This document shows, in pieces, positions 6,081-8,459 of a stretch of DNA of 8,459 nt. This DNA is from DATGQT01 sp035304085. GTDB taxonomy: Bacteria > Bacteroidota > Rhodothermia > Rhodothermales > Rubricoccaceae. The stretch's first letter is position 1. Every line of letters starts with the position of its first letter. Both the position numbers and the translations under genes were made by a program. The stretch lies in contig DATGQT010000162.1 in NCBI GenBank assembly GCA_035304085.1, forward strand, positions 1 to 8,459, given 5' to 3'. Under the pieces are notes generated by a model, which had not been told where the DNA came from, ran no database searches, and worked only from the letters and a program-made list of their open reading frames with translations.

Positions 6081-6164
6081 TGGTCGGTTGTCAGTGGTCC
6101 GTGGTCCGTGGTCCGTGGTGGGGTCGTCAACTGACCACTGACCACGGACGACGGACGACCACCT
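6081..6164. repeat. Heptamer-built imperfect palindrome filling the rpsR-rplI gap
   Basis: Twelve consecutive heptamers span 6081-6164. TGGTCCG occurs three times in tandem (6095-6115), then after the dyad come ACTGACC twice (6130-6143) and ACGGACG twice (6144-6157). Bases 6090-6117 and 6129-6156 are 28-base arms that match as inverted repeats with five mismatches, around an 11-base loop. The element fills the gap between the rplI start (6075) and the rpsR stop (6163-6165), overlapping the stop codon by two bases. Confidence 0.85.
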
Positions 6165-6438
6165 ACTTCACGTTGTCGGCGATGAAGGGGAGGAGCGCGA
6201 CGTGGCGGGCGCGCTTGACGGCGGTGGTGAGCTGGCGCTGGAACTTCGCCGAGACGCCGGTGAGCCGGCGCGGGAGGAGCTTGCCCTGGTCGTTGAGGTA
6301 GCGCTTGAGCGTCTCGACGTCCTTGTAGTCGATGTACTCGACGCCGGCCGCCTTGAAGGGGCACTTCGGCTGGACGTTCTTCGCGCCCGGCGCGGCCGTC
6401 CGCGCGATGGGCTCGTTGCTGCTGGTGACTTCGGCCAT
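6163..6438 (-). CDS. rpsR: Ribosomal protein bS18
   Basis: This 91-residue protein is a component of the 30S platform that pairs with bS6. The diagnostic run of the family is present: CPFKAAGVEYIDYKDV (26-41), then LKRYLNDQGKLLPRRLTG (44-61) and QRQLTTAVKRARHVALLPF (67-85). An N-terminal extension of about 20 residues precedes the conserved core. The cysteine before PF is retained as a single residue. It lies between rpsF (45 bases upstream) and rplI in the order rpsF-rpsR-rplI, without the ssb gene found between rpsF and rpsR in some bacteria. No Shine-Dalgarno precedes its start, so translation may be coupled to rpsF or initiated in the SD-independent way usual for Bacteroidota. Confidence 0.97.
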   Translation of the reverse strand: MAEVTSSNEPIARTAAPGAKNVQPKCPFKAAGVEYIDYKDVETLKRYLNDQGKLLPRRLTGVSAKFQRQLTTAVKRARHVALLPFIADNVK

Positions 6439-6483
6439 GGTCGGGTTCGGTTAGGGGAGCGGGGGTGCGGGGGCGGCGCGGGC

Positions 6484-6867
6484 TCAGGCCTCGGCGCCGG
6501 CGCGCTGCTTCCGCTCGGTCGCCTGCTGCTGGTAGTGGCGCTCCATCTTCGCGTCGTAGCGGAGGACGAGGTGCCGCATGATCTCGTCGTTGATGCGGAG
6601 CGCGCGGTCGAACCGCGCGATGAAGTCGCCGTCGGCGTGGCGGAACCACAGGTTGACGTAGTACCCGTTCCGCTTCTTCTGGATGGGGTAGGCGAGCCGC
6701 TGGCTCCCCATCTCGTTGACCTCGACGACGTCGCCGCCGTTCTCGTGGATGTACTTCGTGACGCGCTCGACGATGTCCCGCGTCTGCTCGTCGTTGAGGA
6801 CGGGGTTGATGACGTACATCAACTCGTACATCGGGGCCGCCTTCGCGGCCGCAGCCTGCTCGGCCAT
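6484..6867 (-). CDS. rpsF: Ribosomal protein bS6
   Basis: This 127-residue protein of the 30S platform forms a dimer with bS18 and binds the central domain of 16S rRNA. Family features are MYELMYVINPVLNDEQ (13-28), the NGGDVVEVNEMGSQRLAYPIQKKRNGYYV stretch (43-71), and DRALRINDEIMRHLVLR (87-103). A 12-residue Ala-rich head precedes the usual start (the family normally begins near MYE). The longer start is preferred because a strong GGAGGG lies six bases before its ATG. First gene of the rpsF-rpsR-rplI operon. The 200-base stretch upstream, reaching back to the prfA stop, carries a two-stem hairpin that resembles the S6:S18 autoregulatory element, so feedback by the bS6-bS18 pair on its own mRNA is likely. 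Confidence 0.97.
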   Translation of the reverse strand: MAEQAAAAKAAPMYELMYVINPVLNDEQTRDIVERVTKYIHENGGDVVEVNEMGSQRLAYPIQKKRNGYYVNLWFRHADGDFIARFDRALRINDEIMRHLVLRYDAKMERHYQQQATERKQRAGAEA

Positions 6868-6873
6868 GGGGTT

Positions 6874-6879
6874 CCCTCC
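6874..6879 (-). promoter_or_regulatory. Shine-Dalgarno sequence of rpsF
   Basis: On the minus strand GGAGGG lies six bases before the rpsF ATG (6865-6867). It decides the start of bS6. None of the other nine visible start codons has a comparable purine-rich site at the right distance. Confidence 0.75.
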
Positions 6880-6900
6880 GGAATACGTGGGGTGGACGTA

Positions 6901-6939
6901 TGCCCGCGGTCGGGGAGCGGACGCTCCGTGCCGCGGGCA
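6901..6939 (-). promoter_or_regulatory. rpsF leader hairpin, candidate S6:S18-binding regulatory RNA
   Basis: In the minus-strand RNA an outer perfect 9-bp stem pairs 6931-6939 with 6901-6909. An inner 5-bp stem pairs 6923-6927 (GGAGC) with 6914-6918 (GCUCC) and is closed by the tetraloop GUCC (6919-6922). The internal loop between the stems is CAC on the 5' side (6928-6930) and CCGA on the 3' side (6910-6913). The known S6:S18 complex-binding structure in rpsF leaders is, from memory, a two-stem hairpin with a conserved CCG in its internal loop that mimics the 16S rRNA site. The hairpin ends 21 bases before the Shine-Dalgarno. Confidence 0.6.
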
Positions 6940-7007
6940 GGGCAGACCGGGAAGTTACCGAGCCGGACTACCCGACCGGAAGCGCGGCCGTGAGTTATGA
7001 TTGAAGA

Positions 7008-7071
7008 GCACGCCCGCAGGAGCGCAAGCGCGCGAGCTTGCACGCCCGCCCACTTACGCGCCTGCGCTCAT
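7008..7071. repeat. Octamer-built imperfect palindrome at the 3' end of prfA
   Basis: Bases 7008-7071 can be divided into eight 8-base units, seven of them starting with GC. GCACGCCC occurs twice, at 7008-7015 and 7040-7047. Bases 7020-7032 and 7057-7069 form 13-base arms that pair fully in minus-strand RNA with a single G-U pair. A second small hairpin (GCAAGC 7024-7029 with GCTTGC 7036-7041) overlaps it. The array runs over the prfA stop codon at 7068-7070. No T-run follows, so it is not a standard terminator. Confidence 0.6.
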
Positions 7072-8156
7072 TCCCGAGCGGCCATCCGCTCGGCGTGGTC
7101 GGCCACGCGGAGGGCGGTGACGATGGGGTCGAGGTCGCCGGCGAGCACGCGCTGGAGCGGGTGGTTCTTGTCGTCCCCTTCGAGGCGGTGGTCGGTCACG
7201 CGGCCCTGCGGCCAGTTGTACGTGCGGATCTTGGCCGAGCGGTCGCCGCTGCCGACCATGGCGCGGCGGGCGTCGGCGCGCTCGGCGTGGAGCCGCTCCT
7301 GCTCCATCTGGTAGAGCCGGGCGCGGAGCACCCGCAGCGCCTTGTCCTTGTTCTTGTGCTGGCTCTTCTCGTCCTGGCACGTCACGACGAGCCCCGTCGG
7401 CTTGTGCGTGATGCGGACGGCGGAGTCGGTGGTGTTGACGCTCTGGCCGCCGGGGCCGGAGGAGCGGTAGACGTCGACCTCGAGGTCCTGCGGCCGGATC
7501 TGGACGTCGACCTCCTCGGCCTCGGGGAGGACGGCGACGGTCGCGGCGGAGGTGTGGATGCGGCCCTGGCTCTCGGTGGCGGGCACGCGCTGGACGCGGT
7601 GGACCCCGCTCTCGTACTTCATCTGCCCGAACACGTCGGAGGCACCGCCGTGCCCCTTCAGCGCGAAGATGATTTCGCGGAAGCCACCCGCGGCGCCGGG
7701 GCTCGCGTCCATCACCTCGACGCGCCACTTCTTGTGCGCCGCGTAGCGCTGGTAGACCTCGAAGAGGTCGCCCGCGAAGAGGGCCGCCTCGTCGCCGCCG
7801 GTGCCGGCGCGGATCTCGACGATGGCGTCGCGGGCGTCCTCGGGATCCTTCGGGAGGAGGAGCTGCTCGAGGTGGGCCTCGGCGGCGGGGAGCTGCTCTT
7901 CGACGCCCTCCAGTTCGGCCTCGGCCATCTCGGCCAGCTCGCCCTCCTCGCTCCGCACGAGCGCGCGCAGCTCGTCGCGCTCCTTCAGCAGCGCCCGGTA
8001 CCGCTCGACGGCGCCGACGACGGCGTCGAGCTCGGCGCGCTCGCGGCCTAGGGCGGCCAGCCGCTCGGGGTCCGTCGCCACCTCCGGCCGGGAGAGCAGC
8101 GCGTTGACCTCGTTGTAGCGGTCGAGGATCTCGTCGAGGACGCGGGGGTCGATCAT
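7068..8156 (-). CDS. prfA: Peptide chain release factor 1 (RF1)
   Basis: RF1 ends translation at UAA and UAG. The 362-residue length is typical. Domain 1 is the helical N-terminus (1-105). The stop-codon reading loop carries P192-A-T194, the PxT motif specific to RF1 (RF2 has SPF). The catalytic loop SSGPGGQSVNTTDSAV holds G236-G237-Q238, where the glutamine is methylated by PrmC in most bacteria. The C-terminus retains the IRTYNWPQGRVTDHR stretch (310-324). The start is at 8156 because MIDPRVLDEILDRY matches the family N-terminus. The frame stays open to an ATG at 8216, but the extra residues come from the repetitive leader. A long hairpin of 7-base units covers the leader right up to the start, and there is no Shine-Dalgarno. 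The 200-base gap to rpsF suggests separate transcription. Confidence 0.97.
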   Translation of the reverse strand: MIDPRVLDEILDRYNEVNALLSRPEVATDPERLAALGRERAELDAVVGAVERYRALLKERDELRALVRSEEGELAEMAEAELEGVEEQLPAAEAHLEQLLLPKDPEDARDAIVEIRAGTGGDEAALFAGDLFEVYQRYAAHKKWRVEVMDASPGAAGGFREIIFALKGHGGASDVFGQMKYESGVHRVQRVPATESQGRIHTSAATVAVLPEAEEVDVQIRPQDLEVDVYRSSGPGGQSVNTTDSAVRITHKPTGLVVTCQDEKSQHKNKDKALRVLRARLYQMEQERLHAERADARRAMVGSGDRSAKIRTYNWPQGRVTDHRLEGDDKNHPLQRVLAGDLDPIVTALRVADHAERMAARE

Positions 8157-8157
8157 G

Positions 8158-8227
8158 GAAGATGGCGGATGGGGGATGGAAGATGGGGTGCGCGGAAGCC
8201 GTCCGCAATCTTCCATCCTCCATCTTC
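8158..8227. repeat. Heptamer-built hairpin directly upstream of prfA
   Basis: Ten consecutive heptamers run from 8158 to 8227. GAAGATG occurs at 8158-8164 and 8179-8185 with two variants between, and its complement CATCTTC at 8221-8227 with variants before it. Bases 8165-8184 pair with 8208-8227 over 20 positions (17 Watson-Crick, 2 G-T, 1 mismatch). A small apical hairpin (GCGGA 8192-8196 with TCCGC 8202-8206) tops it. It begins one base from the prfA start codon, so as RNA it would cover the ribosome landing zone. Confidence 0.88.
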
Positions 8228-8279
8228 AAATGGACGCGGCCGGACGGCCCGGCACACACGCACGGAGGGGGCTCCCGCG

Positions 8280-8311
8280 TTGCCCGAACACCGGCCCCGG
8301 CTTTTCGTTTC
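8280..8311 (+). promoter_or_regulatory. Possible Bacteroidota-type promoter for the gene at 8319
   Basis: A TTG at 8280-8282 lies 21 bases before TTCGTTTC (8304-8311), which resembles the Bacteroidota -7 box TAnnTTTG with two deviations. The spacing agrees with that consensus. Transcription would start very close to the ATG at 8319, giving an almost leaderless mRNA. Weak evidence in a GC-rich context, though this is the most T-rich spot in the gap. Confidence 0.25.
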
Positions 8312-8318
8312 TTACGGT

Positions 8319-8459
8319 ATGCGCACGCTCCTCGCCCTCCTCTTCGCGGCCGCCGCGCTCCCCGCCGCGGCCCAGCAGCCGGCGATCCGCGTCAACGGCG
8401 CCGCCGCGGAGGCCGCCGACGCCCGCCTCCAGCTCGCCGAGCAGTACCTCCGCGCCGGC
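8319..8459 (+). CDS. N-terminus of a secreted protein (partial, cut by window end)
   Basis: Forty-seven codons are visible. The start MRTLLALLFAAAALPAAAQQ is a textbook signal peptide, with cleavage expected after AAA-Q (about residues 16-19), so the product is exported to the periplasm or beyond. The following residues, up to ADARLQLAEQYLRAG, form an Ala-rich amphipathic helix. Its A-x-x-x-L-A-x-x-Y-L-x-A-G spacing is reminiscent of a tetratricopeptide repeat helix, but the stretch is too short to classify. No Shine-Dalgarno; the ATG was chosen because it opens the signal peptide. The gene is divergent from prfA, with 162 bases between the two starts. Function not assignable from this fragment. 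Confidence 0.75.
   Translation, partial: MRTLLALLFAAAALPAAAQQPAIRVNGAAAEAADARLQLAEQYLRAG

Noticed and set aside
6081..6164. CRISPR-like array
   Set aside because: Units are contiguous 7-mers without spacers, with a dyad in the middle, and no cas genes are present.
5498..6649. Minus-strand open frame spanning rplI and rpsR out of frame
   Set aside because: It overlaps bL9 and bS18, which are both certain, and reads as Arg/Pro-rich noise typical of the +1 frame in GC-rich genes.
6951..6959. TAACTT on the minus strand as a -7 box for the rpsF operon
   Set aside because: Only part of the consensus matches, and no TTG element occurs at the required distance upstream.
8157..8216. Upstream in-frame start for prfA giving 20 more residues
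   Set aside because: The extra residues are translated from the repetitive leader hairpin, and the family N-terminus begins at the 8156 start.

Overview
The window is a very GC-rich bacterial chromosome segment with ordinary housekeeping and envelope genes. Three things suggest the Rhodothermia branch of Bacteroidota (Rhodothermota; Rubricoccaceae/Salinibacter-like organisms). First, nearly every start codon lacks a Shine-Dalgarno sequence. Second, position 212-754 carries a conserved protein of the Bacteroidota type, often mislabelled 'ABC transporter ATPase'. Third, the ribosomal proteins have the sequence character of that group. This placement is inferred, since no 16S rRNA gene is present.

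Layout. On the + strand: the tail of a GNAT acetyltransferase (1-144), the conserved hypothetical (212-754) and a secreted L,D-transpeptidase (910-1968). The transpeptidase ends convergently against a long minus-strand run from 8156 down to 2011. In transcription order that run is prfA (RF1), then the ribosomal operon rpsF-rpsR-rplI (bS6, bS18, bL9), then four envelope or membrane genes: a periplasmic DsbD-N-like protein, a CAP/SCP lipoprotein, a membrane-anchored endonuclease/exonuclease/phosphatase-fold protein and an M50 site-2 protease with CBS domains. At the right edge, divergent from prfA, a secreted + strand protein begins at 8319. No intergenic gap exceeds 300 bases. There are no rRNA or tRNA genes, CRISPR arrays, transposases or phage genes.

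The genes form two themes: translation (RF1 and three ribosomal proteins) and cell-envelope upkeep (peptidoglycan cross-linking, regulated intramembrane proteolysis, a CAP lipoprotein, a thiol-related periplasmic domain).

The most unusual content lies between the genes. Six gaps hold imperfect palindromes built from short units of fixed length, 7 nt in four gaps and 8 nt in two. The architecture is shared, but the unit sequence differs from gap to gap, except for the two related copies around the M50 gene. One of them fills the whole rpsR-rplI gap; another forms a nearly perfect 20-bp stem directly upstream of prfA. Separately, the rpsF leader holds a two-stem hairpin with CCGA in its internal loop, resembling the known S6:S18-binding autoregulatory RNA. 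It is followed by the only good Shine-Dalgarno sequence in the window.
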